A DNA stretch of 55,661 bases from an uncultured Ruminococcus sp. (lineage in GTDB: Bacteria > Bacillota > Clostridia > Oscillospirales > Acutalibacteraceae). Below, in pieces: positions 8,735-16,699 of this stretch. Within the stretch, counting starts at the first letter, position 1, and the number at the start of each line of letters is the position of its first letter. The stretch spans positions 1-55,661 of the forward strand of contig CACZYC010000010.1 of assembly GCA_902785365.1 (NCBI GenBank), in the 5' to 3' direction. The translations under genes were made by a program, and so were the position numbers. Below the pieces are notes generated by a model. The model saw only the letters and a list, made by a program, of their open reading frames with translations, ran no database searches and was not told where the DNA came from.

Positions 8735-8766
8735 AACCCTTCGGCAAATAAATGCCGAAGGGTTTT
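8735..8766. terminator. Bidirectional terminator between aquaporin and small membrane gene
   Basis: A perfect 12-bp stem (8735-8746 with 8753-8764) around a 6-base loop has T residues on one side and A residues on the other. It therefore serves the aquaporin gene on the plus strand and the converging 50-residue gene on the minus strand. Confidence 0.85.
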
Positions 8767-8777
8767 CTTATAATTCT

Positions 8778-8930
8778 TTACTCTATTGAACAGTCAAGAT
8801 AGTTCATAAGTTCCTCATCGTCTTTCTTTTGCTTGTCTTTAACGATGAAGAAAGCTGTTAATGCCGCGGTAGTTGCCGCTACAAAAGCGATTATACCGAC
8901 AATCCAGCCAAATTTACTTTTCTTTCCCAT
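8778..8930 (-). CDS. Small single-helix membrane protein (50 residues)
   Basis: Reading the minus strand gives an ATG at 8930 preceded by a full AGGAGG site, a 50-codon frame and a TAA at 8780-8778. The product starts MGKKSKFGWIVG, has one membrane helix (about residues 8-30), then a Lys/Asp-rich tail (KDKQKKDDEE) and ends NYLDCSIE. The excellent ribosome site, the sensible membrane-protein plan and the terminator just beyond the stop make this a real gene. It resembles short YtxH-like membrane proteins in layout only; the function is unknown. Confidence 0.75.
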   Translation of the reverse strand: MGKKSKFGWIVGIIAFVAATTAALTAFFIVKDKQKKDDEELMNYLDCSIE

Positions 8931-9018
8931 ATTACAAACCTCCTAAATGTTCGGTAAAAATATCTACATACTTATAATAATAAGTTTTTGCGAAAATGTC
9001 AACATTATAATTAAAGAA

Positions 9019-9042
9019 AAAGCAGAGTTTTCACTCTGCTTT
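9019..9042 (-). terminator. Terminator of rpsT
   Basis: A 9-bp stem, AAAGCAGAG (9019-9027) with CTCTGCTTT (9034-9042), is followed on the minus strand by TTCTTTAA. It starts 16 bases after the rpsT stop codon. Confidence 0.8.
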
Positions 9043-9057
9043 CAATTTACACAATAT

Positions 9058-9318
9058 TTACGCGGAAGCGTTAAGACGTTTCGCAAGATTAGACTTGCTT
9101 CTTGCTGCCTTATTCTTGTGAAGAACACCCTTTGAAGCAGCCTGGTCAATCTTCTTAACAGCAAAGTTTACTGCCTCAGCCTTGTTGTCTGCGTTGGTCT
9201 CTATAGCGATATATGCCTTTTTAACAGCAGTCTTAAGCGCGGACTTTGTTTCCTTGTTTCTGGCAGTTTTTGTAGCGATAACCTTAACACGCTTCTTAGC
9301 GGACTTAATATTAGGCAT
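9058..9318 (-). CDS. rpsT: 30S ribosomal protein S20
   Basis: An 86-residue, Lys- and Ala-rich three-helix protein that binds 16S rRNA early in small-subunit assembly. The sequence starts [12 protein letters not shown], continues with KTARN and ends with the conserved [18 protein letters not shown] block, all diagnostic of S20. AGGAGGTG precedes the ATG. It is a single-gene unit with its own promoter and terminator on the minus strand, next to the plus-strand hrcA operon. Confidence 0.96.
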   Translation of the reverse strand: MPNIKSAKKRVKVIATKTARNKETKSALKTAVKKAYIAIETNADNKAEAVNFAVKKIDQAASKGVLHKNKAARSKSNLAKRLNASA

Positions 9319-9370
9319 TGTCGCACCTCCTTAATCAAAAATACATAGTTTTCTTAGTCACGTACATATG

Positions 9371-9399
9371 ATAATACCATTATTTGAGCTAAAAATCAA
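9371..9399 (-). promoter_or_regulatory. Promoter of rpsT
   Basis: On the minus strand TTGATT (9394-9399) and TATTAT (9371-9376) are 17 bases apart. This leaves a leader of about 45 bases before the S20 start codon. Confidence 0.6.
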
Positions 9400-9471
9400 G
9401 CATTTTCTTAATTTTTTCGATAAAAATTTTTAATTGTGTTTGTGAGTTCAAAATACCACAATATATAGTGT

Positions 9472-9732
9472 TTATTTAGACTTTCGCTTTATCATAATAT
9501 AAAGCAAAATAATCACGACAAGGAAAACGATTGCTATTGCCCTGAAAATAATATTGTATATCCCCGTGAATAAGTTGACAGGCAGGAGCGTATCCGCAAG
9601 CCGCCAGCCAAACATAAATACAAAAAAACCGCCCAGAACATATAATATGGGGCTGAGTTTTCGGGCAGAATAAAAACAATACGCCGCCAGTATTGCCCAA
9701 ACGGCAAGATAAATAATGTTAGCAACCTGCAT
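9472..9732 (-). CDS. Small three-helix membrane protein
   Basis: An 86-residue hypothetical protein with three hydrophobic helices (about 4-19, 27-48 and 59-81) and a positively charged C-terminus (KRKSK), which should stay in the cytoplasm. A GGAGTG ribosome site precedes the ATG. It stands alone between rpsT and the divergent hrcA operon. I recognise no family. Confidence 0.65.
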   Translation of the reverse strand: MQVANIIYLAVWAILAAYCFYSARKLSPILYVLGGFFVFMFGWRLADTLLPVNLFTGIYNIIFRAIAIVFLVVIILLYIMIKRKSK

Positions 9733-9876
9733 ATTTTCACTCCAAAACTTCAGAAATTAATACAATTATAATAGTATAGCTCACTATTGTCAACAAAAAC
9801 GCGTTTTTGTATACCGCCGGGAATTACGATAAAATGAGGATTCTGTGAACTTTTTGAAAAAAGTTTATGAATAGTA

Positions 9877-9905
9877 TTGACTTTTTTTGACTTTAGTGCT
9901 AGGCT
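9877..9905 (+). promoter_or_regulatory. Probable promoter of the hrcA-dnaJ heat-shock operon
   Basis: TTGACT (9877-9882) is followed after 17 bases by TAGGCT (9900-9905). A second TTGACT sits at 9887-9892 and a TATAAC at 9905-9910, but these do not pair at a usual distance. The assignment puts the start point about 7 bases before the CIRCE element, the usual arrangement for HrcA repression. Confidence 0.55.
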
Positions 9906-9918
9906 ATAACCATAGCAG

Positions 9919-9945
9919 TTAGCACTCTAATATCGAGAGTGCTAA
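9919..9945 (+). promoter_or_regulatory. CIRCE operator (HrcA-binding site)
   Basis: A perfect TTAGCACTC-N9-GAGTGCTAA inverted repeat lies between the promoter and hrcA. It is the operator bound by HrcA, whose folding depends on GroEL, so hrcA-grpE-dnaK-dnaJ should be repressed at low temperature and induced by heat. It also forms a hairpin at the 5' end of the mRNA. Confidence 0.97.
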
Positions 9946-9969
9946 TTTATAAGTAAGAGAGGCGATAAT

Positions 9970-11004
9970 ATGAAGCTTGCTCAAAGAAAGCAAAAGATTC
10001 TCGCCGCTGTAATAGAACATTACATCGCCACCGGCGAACCAATCGGCTCAAAGTCGCTTCAAAACACTGAGGGGCTTGATGTCAGCTCGGCGACAATCCG
10101 CAACGAGCTCGCCGATTTAACCGCAAAAGGTTTTCTAAGACAACCGCACACCTCTGCGGGACGTATTCCGACTGAATACGGGTATCGATACTACGTCGAC
10201 AGTCTGATGAAGCCCGCAGTCCTCGACGACAGGGTTAAAAGGTACATTGAAAATCGACTGCTCAGCTCCGGTGACGCCCCCGAGCATATCATTAAAACCG
10301 CGAGCGTAATTGCTTCCGAGTTAATCGGTACGGCGGCGCTTTCCACGACACCCACGGGCGACAACTCAAGAGTTCACCGTATCAAGTTTGTTCAGACAGG
10401 AAGGCACACGTCCATGCTTGTGCTTATAACCTCGTCGGGAATGGTCAAGAGCAGGTTGTTCAGATGTGATTTTGACATCACTCCCGAAATGCTCAATGTC
10501 TTTGACAGAGCTCTCAACGAGCGTCTGGCGGGACAGCCGCTGTCCTCTGTGAATCGACCGTTTGCTCAGACATTTGCCGCGTCGTTCGGAGAATTAGGGC
10601 TCTTAATGCCCGATATGCTCAACGCGGTTATGGACGCTTGCAGGGAGTCGCTCGGCACAAATGTATATACAAGCGGTTCGACCAAGCTGCTGTATCAGGA
10701 CGATTTCGACCTGATGTCGGCAAGAGGCGTTTTAGAGTTTCTTGGCGACAGCGACAGCAGAGATAAGTTTTTAAACAACATTCCCGAGGGCACTAACATA
10801 TATATAGGCAAAGAGAATTCTCACATTCTCCTCAAGCGCAGCGCTGTTGTCGCGACGAGATATGAAATTGAAAATCAACCCGCGGGTCTGATATCCGTAA
10901 TAGGTTCAACCCGCTTTGATTATTCAAAGGCGGTCGCAATACTGGAATGTATCGCTGAGTACACAGGCAAATTCATAGCGGAATTGCTCAGCGTCCGTCA
11001 ATAG
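9970..11004 (+). CDS. hrcA: Heat-inducible transcription repressor HrcA
   Basis: A 344-residue repressor that binds CIRCE. The N-terminus is a winged helix containing the conserved GEPIGSKSL and SSATIRNEL segments and GFLRQPHTSAGRIPT, followed by a GAF-like domain and an inserted dimerisation domain. The GroEL-sensing role is family knowledge. It is the first gene of the heat-shock operon, 24 bases after the CIRCE element and 13 bases upstream of grpE, and it controls its own transcription. Confidence 0.96.
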   Translation: MKLAQRKQKILAAVIEHYIATGEPIGSKSLQNTEGLDVSSATIRNELADLTAKGFLRQPHTSAGRIPTEYGYRYYVDSLMKPAVLDDRVKRYIENRLLSSGDAPEHIIKTASVIASELIGTAALSTTPTGDNSRVHRIKFVQTGRHTSMLVLITSSGMVKSRLFRCDFDITPEMLNVFDRALNERLAGQPLSSVNRPFAQTFAASFGELGLLMPDMLNAVMDACRESLGTNVYTSGSTKLLYQDDFDLMSARGVLEFLGDSDSRDKFLNNIPEGTNIYIGKENSHILLKRSAVVATRYEIENQPAGLISVIGSTRFDYSKAVAILECIAEYTGKFIAELLSVRQ

Positions 11005-11017
11005 AAAGGGTGGTATT

Positions 11018-11578
11018 ATGAGTGAAGAAAAAAACACCGAAACATTAGAAGAAGTTGTAGAAGAAAAAGAGGAAAAACCCTCAAAGGAAAAGAAGCCTTC
11101 CGAAAAGAAAAAGAAGAAGGACAAATCTTCCGAAAAAATTGAAGAACTCGAAAAAGCCTTGAATGACGAAAAAGATAAACGTCTCAGGCTTGCCGCGGAG
11201 TACGAAAACTACCGCAAGCGCACATCTTCCGAAAAGCTGGGTATATATGATGACGCCACCGCTAAGGCGGTTGAGGAGCTTCTTCCCGTGGCTGACAGTC
11301 TCACAATGGCTCAGCAGAGCATGAAGGACGCTCCCGAGGAATTCAAAAAAGGTTTTGAATTGGTAAGCTCACAGCTTGCCGCGTCATTTGAAAAACTAAA
11401 GGTTGAGGCGTTTTGTGAGGTCGGCGACGATTTCGACCCCAACATTCACAACGCCGTAGCCAATATTGAGAGCGAAGATTTTGAAGAAAACAAAATCTCG
11501 GCTGTTTTCCAAAAAGGCTATAAGCTCGGCGATAAAATTATTCGCCACGCAATGGTACAGGTTGCCAATTGCGATTAA
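11018..11578 (+). CDS. grpE: Nucleotide exchange factor GrpE
   Basis: A 186-residue co-chaperone that releases ADP from DnaK. Residues 1-60 are a disordered Lys/Glu-rich stretch leading into the long coiled coil. The conserved EYENYRKRT and the C-terminal beta domain ending in GYKLGDKIIRHAMVQV identify the family. An AAGGGTGG ribosome site precedes the ATG. It sits between hrcA and dnaK as in most Firmicutes. The poly-Lys/Glu head is longer than in many GrpE proteins. Confidence 0.96.
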   Translation: MSEEKNTETLEEVVEEKEEKPSKEKKPSEKKKKKDKSSEKIEELEKALNDEKDKRLRLAAEYENYRKRTSSEKLGIYDDATAKAVEELLPVADSLTMAQQSMKDAPEEFKKGFELVSSQLAASFEKLKVEAFCEVGDDFDPNIHNAVANIESEDFEENKISAVFQKGYKLGDKIIRHAMVQVANCD

Positions 11579-11623
11579 ATAAACAAAAAATCATTTAAAA
11601 CATATTATATGGAGGTAATCATT

Positions 11624-13486
11624 ATGGCAAAAACAATAGGTATAGACTTAGGTACAACTAATTCATGTGTAGCGGTTATCGAAGGCGGCGAGCCCGTCGT
11701 TATCGCTAACGCGGAAGGCGCGAGAACAACTCCGTCCGTAGTAGCTTTCTCCAAAGACGGAGAGAGAATGGTAGGCCAGGTGGCTAAACGCCAGGCTATC
11801 ACAAACCCCGACAAAACAATCTCCTCAATCAAGAGAGAGATGGGTTCAAACTATAAGGTAAACATTGACGGAAAGAACTACACACCCCAGGAAATTTCCG
11901 CAATGATTCTTCAGAAGCTTAAGGCTGACGCTGAAGCGTATCTCGGCGAAACAGTAACTCAGGCTGTTATCACAGTTCCCGCTTACTTTACTGACGCTCA
12001 GCGTCAGGCTACCAAGGACGCGGGTAAAATCGCGGGTCTCGATGTAAAGAGAATCATCAACGAGCCCACAGCCGCGGCTCTTTCATACGGCGTAGACAAG
12101 GAAGCTGACCAGAAAGTTATGGTTTATGACCTCGGCGGCGGTACTTTTGACGTAAGTATCATTGAAATGGGCGACGGCGTTCAGGAAGTTCACGCCACAG
12201 CGGGTAACAACCGTCTCGGCGGCGACGACTTTGACAAGAGAATCATCGACTGGATGGTAGCTCAGTTCAAAACATCCGACGGCGTTGACCTCTCATCCGA
12301 CAAGATGGCTATGCAGAGATTAAAGGACGCCGCAGAGAAAGCCAAGATTGAGCTTTCGGGCGTTACTCAGACTCAGATTAATCTGCCCTTTATCACAGCC
12401 GACGCAACAGGCCCCAAGCACCTTGACCTCACACTTACAAGAGCTAAATTTGACGAGCTCACAGCCGACCTCGTAGAAGCTACAATGGGTCCCGTACGCA
12501 CAGCTCTGGCTGATTCGGGCTTACAGATTTCCGAAATTGACAAGGTCCTTATGGTTGGCGGTTCTTCGAGAATCCCCGCTGTACAGGACGCTGTTAAGAA
12601 ATTAATCGGCAAGGATCCCTTCAAGGGCATCAACCCCGACGAATGTGTCGCTATCGGCGCCGCTATTCAGGCAGGCGTACTCGGCGGCGAGGTTGACGGT
12701 CTTCTGCTCCTCGACGTTACTCCTCTTTCACTCGGCGTTGAGACAATGGGCGGCGTAATGACAAAGATCATCGACAGAAATACAACAATCCCGACTAAGA
12801 AGAGCCAGATTTTCTCAACCGCGGCTGACAATCAGACACAGGTTGAAATCAACGTGCTCCAGGGTGAGCGTGAGTTTGCTAAGGACAACAAGCAGCTCGG
12901 TCTGTTCGCTCTCACAGGTATCGCTCCCGCTATGCGCGGCGTACCTCAGATTGAAGTAACCTTCGATATCGACGCGAACGGTATTGTTAATGTATCCGCC
13001 AAGGATTTAGGCACAGGCAGAGAACAGGCTATCACGATTTCCTCCTCAACAAATATGAGCAAGGACGATATTGACAAGGCTGTTAAGGAAGCTGAGCAGT
13101 TCGCGGCAGAGGACAAAAAGCGCAGAGAAGAAGTTGACGCCAAAAACGAAGCCGAAAATATGGTTTATCAGGCTGAGAAGCTTGTCAACGAAAGCGGCGA
13201 CAAGATTGACCAGGCAGATAAGGACAACCTCAACACTAAGATTGCGGCTCTCAAGGACGCTATTTCCAAGAACGACAAGCCCATGATGGACGCGGCTAAA
13301 GAGGACTTACAGAAAACTCTTTATGAAGTAAGCTCCAAGCTCTATCAGCAGGCTGCTCCCCAGGGTCAGCCCGGACAGCCCGGTCCCGATATGGGCGGCG
13401 CTGCTCCCGATCAGGGCGCTCCTCAGGGCGGCAACGACGGCAACGTTTATGACGCTGATTTCACAGACGTTGACGACAACAAGTAA
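11624..13486 (+). CDS. dnaK: Molecular chaperone DnaK (Hsp70)
   Basis: A 620-residue Hsp70. The nucleotide-binding domain starts with [10 protein letters not shown] and includes [11 protein letters not shown] and [11 protein letters not shown]. The substrate-binding domain follows the [10 protein letters not shown] linker region. The C-terminus is Gly/Pro/Gln-rich and ends in an acidic [11 protein letters not shown] tail. The ATG at 11624 is chosen because GGAGG at 11611-11615 is 8 bases upstream and the product then starts [10 protein letters not shown]; a longer reading from 11609 would cover the ribosome site. It works with GrpE and DnaJ encoded on either side. Confidence 0.98.
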   Translation: MAKTIGIDLGTTNSCVAVIEGGEPVVIANAEGARTTPSVVAFSKDGERMVGQVAKRQAITNPDKTISSIKREMGSNYKVNIDGKNYTPQEISAMILQKLKADAEAYLGETVTQAVITVPAYFTDAQRQATKDAGKIAGLDVKRIINEPTAAALSYGVDKEADQKVMVYDLGGGTFDVSIIEMGDGVQEVHATAGNNRLGGDDFDKRIIDWMVAQFKTSDGVDLSSDKMAMQRLKDAAEKAKIELSGVTQTQINLPFITADATGPKHLDLTLTRAKFDELTADLVEATMGPVRTALADSGLQISEIDKVLMVGGSSRIPAVQDAVKKLIGKDPFKGINPDECVAIGAAIQAGVLGGEVDGLLLLDVTPLSLGVETMGGVMTKIIDRNTTIPTKKSQIFSTAADNQTQVEINVLQGEREFAKDNKQLGLFALTGIAPAMRGVPQIEVTFDIDANGIVNVSAKDLGTGREQAITISSSTNMSKDDIDKAVKEAEQFAAEDKKRREEVDAKNEAENMVYQAEKLVNESGDKIDQADKDNLNTKIAALKDAISKNDKPMMDAAKEDLQKTLYEVSSKLYQQAAPQGQPGQPGPDMGGAAPDQGAPQGGNDGNVYDADFTDVDDNK

Positions 13487-13510
13487 TCAAACTTTTTAAA
13501 GCTCAAAGGT

Positions 13511-13531
13511 GGTGCGGGAAGTTCCCGCACC
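13511..13531 (+). terminator. Attenuator-like hairpin between dnaK and dnaJ
   Basis: GGTGCGGG (13511-13518) pairs with CCCGCACC (13524-13531). The GC-rich stem is followed by GCTTCGGGC and a short T run. It could be a partial terminator or mRNA-processing hairpin that lowers dnaJ expression relative to dnaK. Confidence 0.45.
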
Positions 13532-13551
13532 GCTTCGGGCGTTTTTATCAA

Positions 13552-13612
13552 TTGAAAATGGACAATGGATAATGGATAATTATATTGTCCCGTATCCAAT
13601 ATCCATTTTCAA
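13552..13612. repeat. Imperfect 20-bp palindromic intergenic repeat before dnaJ
   Basis: Arms at 13552-13571 and 13593-13612 are complementary at 18 of 20 positions, around a 21-base centre rich in GGATAAT-like units. The right arm ends at the dnaJ ribosome site (AAGGAG). Short repeats of the type 'ACAATGGATAATGG' are common between genes in Firmicutes, so this may be a small mobile or REP-like element; folding would bring the hairpin next to the ribosome site. Confidence 0.6.
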
Positions 13613-13623
13613 AAGGAGTACTT

Positions 13624-14763
13624 ATGGCAGACAAAAGAGATTATTATGAGGTGCTGGGCGTAAGCAAGGGTTCCTCTGATGACGAGATAAAAAAAGCATA
13701 CAGAACAGCCGCTAAAAAGTATCACCCCGACCTTCATCCGGGGGATAAGGAAGCCGAGCAGAAGTTCAAAGAGGTTAACGAGGCGTACGAAGTGCTCTCC
13801 GACAGGGAGAAGCGCGCTCGTTACGACCAGTTCGGCCACGCGGGAGTCGACCCCAATTTTAACGCTGGCGGAGGAAGCCCGTTCGGTCAGGATGTTGATA
13901 TCGGCGATATCTTCAACAGCTTTTTCGGCGGTTTCGGCGGTTTTGGCGGACAGCGCAGCAACCCCAACGCTCCGCGACGCGGTAACGACGTGGAAACACA
14001 GGTTACAATTACCTTTGAGGAAGCTGCCAAAGGATGCAAAAAAACAATTTCATACAGCAACGTGGTCACCTGTGATGATTGTCACGGCACAGGCGCTCAA
14101 AAAGGAACACAGGCAAAGACCTGTACAGCCTGCGGCGGCACGGGCAGAGTTACCGTAAGCCAACGATCTCCTTTCGGCGTAGTTCAGACTCAGCGTTCCT
14201 GTGACGCCTGCCGCGGAAGAGGAAAAATTATTGACACACCCTGCCGCTCCTGTAACGGCAATGGCAGAAAGCGCGTCAATAAAAAGGTGGAAATCACTAT
14301 TCCCGCGGGTATTGACAACGACCAGATGCTCAATATCGGCGGCCACGGCAACAGCGGTATAAACGGCGGTCCCGCGGGTGATTTGCATGTATATATCCGC
14401 GTCAAAAAACACTCTATCTTTGAGCGCAGAGGCGATGATGTATGGTGCGAAATGCCTATCACTGTTGTTCAGGCTATGCTCGGCGATGAAGTTGTCGTCC
14501 CCACGCTTGACGGAAAGGTTAAGTATACCGTTCATGAGGGCACACAGCAGGACGATGTGTTCAAGCTCAAGGGCAAAGGCATTCCGCATATTCACGGCAG
14601 AGGAAGAGGCGACCAGTATGTCAAGATGAATATTGAAATTCCCAAGAGCCTTAACTCCAAGCAGAAAGAAGCGGTTAAAAAACTCGATTCTATGCTCGGC
14701 GACAAAAACTACGCAAAACAAAAGACCTTCCGCGATCGTCTTAAGAAGATGTTCGGAGACTAA
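13624..14763 (+). CDS. dnaJ: Chaperone DnaJ (Hsp40)
   Basis: A 379-residue type I J-protein that stimulates DnaK ATPase. The J-domain carries the HPD triad in [10 protein letters not shown] Gly/Phe-rich linker follows (about 75-120), then four CXXCXGXG zinc-finger repeats ([32 protein letters not shown]) and the C-terminal substrate-binding domain. I use the ATG at 13624 with AAGGAG six bases upstream; a longer in-frame start at 13585 lies inside the palindromic repeat. It closes the heat-shock operon. Confidence 0.97.
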   Translation: MADKRDYYEVLGVSKGSSDDEIKKAYRTAAKKYHPDLHPGDKEAEQKFKEVNEAYEVLSDREKRARYDQFGHAGVDPNFNAGGGSPFGQDVDIGDIFNSFFGGFGGFGGQRSNPNAPRRGNDVETQVTITFEEAAKGCKKTISYSNVVTCDDCHGTGAQKGTQAKTCTACGGTGRVTVSQRSPFGVVQTQRSCDACRGRGKIIDTPCRSCNGNGRKRVNKKVEITIPAGIDNDQMLNIGGHGNSGINGGPAGDLHVYIRVKKHSIFERRGDDVWCEMPITVVQAMLGDEVVVPTLDGKVKYTVHEGTQQDDVFKLKGKGIPHIHGRGRGDQYVKMNIEIPKSLNSKQKEAVKKLDSMLGDKNYAKQKTFRDRLKKMFGD

Positions 14764-14772
14764 CGCAACCAC

Positions 14773-14805
14773 AGGACTGCCGCGTTTCTCGGCAGTCCTT
14801 TTTTA
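14773..14805 (+). terminator. Terminator of the hrcA-grpE-dnaK-dnaJ operon
   Basis: AGGACTGCCG (14773-14782) pairs perfectly with CGGCAGTCCT (14790-14799) and is followed by a run of six T residues. The stem shares the GGACTGC core with the rsmG terminator near 15975. Confidence 0.9.
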
Positions 14806-14986
14806 TGCCAAAAGCCGCACGGCATAACCGTACGGCTTTGGCAAGGGGTTTAGATAAGGAAATGGGTATGAGTGGATGGATGCAGTGCATCCACGTGGAA
14901 GGCAATTTTGTTTTTTGACAACGTATCATTTTATATAATCTTTGAGCCACAATACTGTCGCGCTTTTTTATGTACGTTGTCATTGT
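14806..14986. other. Gene-free convergent gap with two further inverted repeats
   Basis: Between the dnaJ terminator and the 3' end of noc lie a long hairpin (14806-14844, arms around CATAA with one mismatch), a 17-base palindrome TGGATGCAGTGCATCCA (14877-14893), and a pair of distant arms GACAACGTA (14917-14925) and TACGTTGTC (14973-14981). None is followed by a clean T tract. No open frame with a ribosome site was found. One of these may end noc transcription; otherwise the content is unknown. Confidence 0.5.
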
Positions 14987-15808
14987 TTACGCGGACTTTT
15001 CTGTCTGCGATTTTGGGATTTTTACCGTATACTCGATATAATCCCCGCTGTCCTTGTGGTTGCAGACGGCGTCTATTCCTGCCTGCTGCATTGTGTTGAC
15101 AGCCTTGTTTATTGTATTTATAAAAATTCTTACGTCGCGTATTACTATTTTGCGCGACCCTTTTTTTGTTTCTTCGGGAACCGCGGCGTCATAAAGGATT
15201 TTTTCAACAAGCTCCTCTGTTTGAGCTACGTTGAGGTTCTGCGTAATTATTTTTGATAGAGCCTCACGCCTCAAGTCTACGTCAAAGATTCTGAGCAACG
15301 CTCTGGCGTGTCTTTCGGAAAGACCCGCCTGCACAATCCAGTCTTGTTCATCATAAGTAAGGTTGAGCAGTCTGAGCTTGTTAGCTATTGTGCTTTGGCT
15401 TTTGCCGAGCTTTTTAGCCGCTTGTTCCTGGGTAATTCCGTAGCGGCGGATTAGACGCGATATTCCGCGCGCTTCCTCGAAAATACCCAGGTCGCAGCGC
15501 TGAAGGTTTTCAACAAGCGCGAGCATAGCCGATTCGCGGTCATTGCACTTGACGATAATACACGGAACCTTAGAGTAACCCGCGATTACCGAAGCTCTGA
15601 GTCTGCGCTCGCCCGCGATGATTTCATATTCGGACTGTGACACTCTCCTGACTGTCAACGGCTGAAGTATACCGTTTTCAGCTATGGAGTTAGCCAGATC
15701 CCGAAGCTGTTCATCATCGAAGATTTTTCTCGGCTGGGTTTTATTGGGGCGAATTTTGATTGTCGGAATTTCGACAATTCTGTTTTCGCTCTTTGCTAAG
15801 TAGTTCAA
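14987..15808 (-). CDS. noc: Nucleoid occlusion protein Noc (ParB family)
   Basis: A 273-residue ParB paralogue. The CTP-binding GERRLR motif is at 67-72 and the helix-turn-helix includes GKSQSTIANKLRLLNL (135-150). At the four positions known to separate ParB from Noc DNA specificity it has Q138, K144, N149 and R166; three match Noc (Q, K, R). It should therefore bind Noc sites and block division over the nucleoid. The start is TTG at 15808, with GGAGG 7 bases upstream. Only about ten residues precede the conserved core and no clear amphipathic membrane helix is seen, unlike Bacillus Noc. It lies next to rsmG, as usual for noc. Confidence 0.85.
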   Translation of the reverse strand: MNYLAKSENRIVEIPTIKIRPNKTQPRKIFDDEQLRDLANSIAENGILQPLTVRRVSQSEYEIIAGERRLRASVIAGYSKVPCIIVKCNDRESAMLALVENLQRCDLGIFEEARGISRLIRRYGITQEQAAKKLGKSQSTIANKLRLLNLTYDEQDWIVQAGLSERHARALLRIFDVDLRREALSKIITQNLNVAQTEELVEKILYDAAVPEETKKGSRKIVIRDVRIFINTINKAVNTMQQAGIDAVCNHKDSGDYIEYTVKIPKSQTEKSA

Positions 15809-15974
15809 ACTTTCGCCTCCGTCCCCTTCGCTGTGACTATATCATATCACGGTGGACAGGCATATTTTGTCGAAGTGTGAGCGAATAAAATAATTTGTTT
15901 TATAAGGTTTTGTAGAATTTTGTTATATCGTATATTTAACTCTTTTTCTCTTTTAAAAAATCTGACTGCTGAAA

Positions 15975-15998
15975 AAAGGACTGCCGAAGCAGTCCTTT
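15975..15998 (-). terminator. Terminator of the rpmH-rsmG gene run
   Basis: AAAGGACTGC and GCAGTCCTTT form a 10-bp stem closed by a TTCG tetraloop, followed by T residues on the minus strand. Its first bases overlap the rsmG stop codon. It separates rsmG from noc, so noc probably has its own promoter in the 165-base gap. Confidence 0.88.
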
Positions 15999-16699
15999 TA
16001 TAATGGTTTGGATTTAATTTTGCTTGAGTGTCGGGGATAGGCTTTGGGGGTTCGTTTTTCCTTTATAATAGTTACTATTGTTCTTCCCGAACCGTTGAGC
16101 TGAAATTCTTCAACGTTTTCAACTTTTCCGCCAAGTATTTTTACGGCATTTTGAGCTTCCTTCAATTCTTGTGAAAGGTCAGGTCCTTTCATTGCGATAA
16201 ACTTTCCGCCCGTTTTAACATATGGCAGACAAAACTCTGACAACACATCAAGCCTTGCAACAGCGCGTGATACGGCAACATCAAAGCTGTCTCTGAATTC
16301 AGGCTTTCGGGAGCCTTCCTCGGCTCTTAAATGAACAAGTTGGGCTTGTATTCCTATGTCCCCGCAAACTTCTTTCAGGAAATTCAGGCGTTTGTTAAGG
16401 CTGTCGAGCAGAGTGAGTTCTATATCGGGGCGCGCAATTTTGAGCGGAACACCCGGGAATCCTGCTCCCGTGCCCACGTCGATAATCTTTGCTCCCTTCG
16501 GAATATCGCAATATTTCAACAGCGTTAAGCTGTCAACAAAATGCTTGATTACTACCTCTTCAGGCTCGGTAATTCGTGTCAGGTTTATTTTTTTGTTCCA
16601 TTCTATGAGCAGTTCGTAGTATCTTATGAACTGTGCGCATTGCTCGTCGTTCAGATTCACTCCGAGTTCGTCGCATTCTTTTTTCAGTAATTCTTTCAT
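15998..16699 (-). CDS. rsmG: 16S rRNA (guanine527-N7)-methyltransferase RsmG
   Basis: A 233-residue SAM-dependent enzyme that methylates G527 of 16S rRNA. Motif I reads DVGTGAGFPGVPLKI, followed by the conserved LLDSLNKRLNFL and SRAVARL segments. The ATG at 16699 overlaps the mnmG stop codon as ATGA, so translation is probably coupled; a TTG at 16720 inside mnmG could add seven residues. The gene order mnmE-mnmG-rsmG-noc is the classic origin-proximal arrangement. Loss of this enzyme is known to give low-level streptomycin resistance. Confidence 0.94.
   Translation of the reverse strand: MKELLKKECDELGVNLNDEQCAQFIRYYELLIEWNKKINLTRITEPEEVVIKHFVDSLTLLKYCDIPKGAKIIDVGTGAGFPGVPLKIARPDIELTLLDSLNKRLNFLKEVCGDIGIQAQLVHLRAEEGSRKPEFRDSFDVAVSRAVARLDVLSEFCLPYVKTGGKFIAMKGPDLSQELKEAQNAVKILGGKVENVEEFQLNGSGRTIVTIIKEKRTPKAYPRHSSKIKSKPL

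Noticed and set aside
14880..14900. TCCACGTGGA-like sequence as a third parS
   Set aside because: It shares only CACGTG with the 16-base consensus and lacks the TGTTT/AAACA arms.
15860..15875. TTTTGTCGAA upstream of noc and TTTGTCGAA near 38296 by mreB, resembling Spo0A boxes
   Set aside because: The 7-base core is expected several times by chance in a window this size and no sporulation genes are visible.
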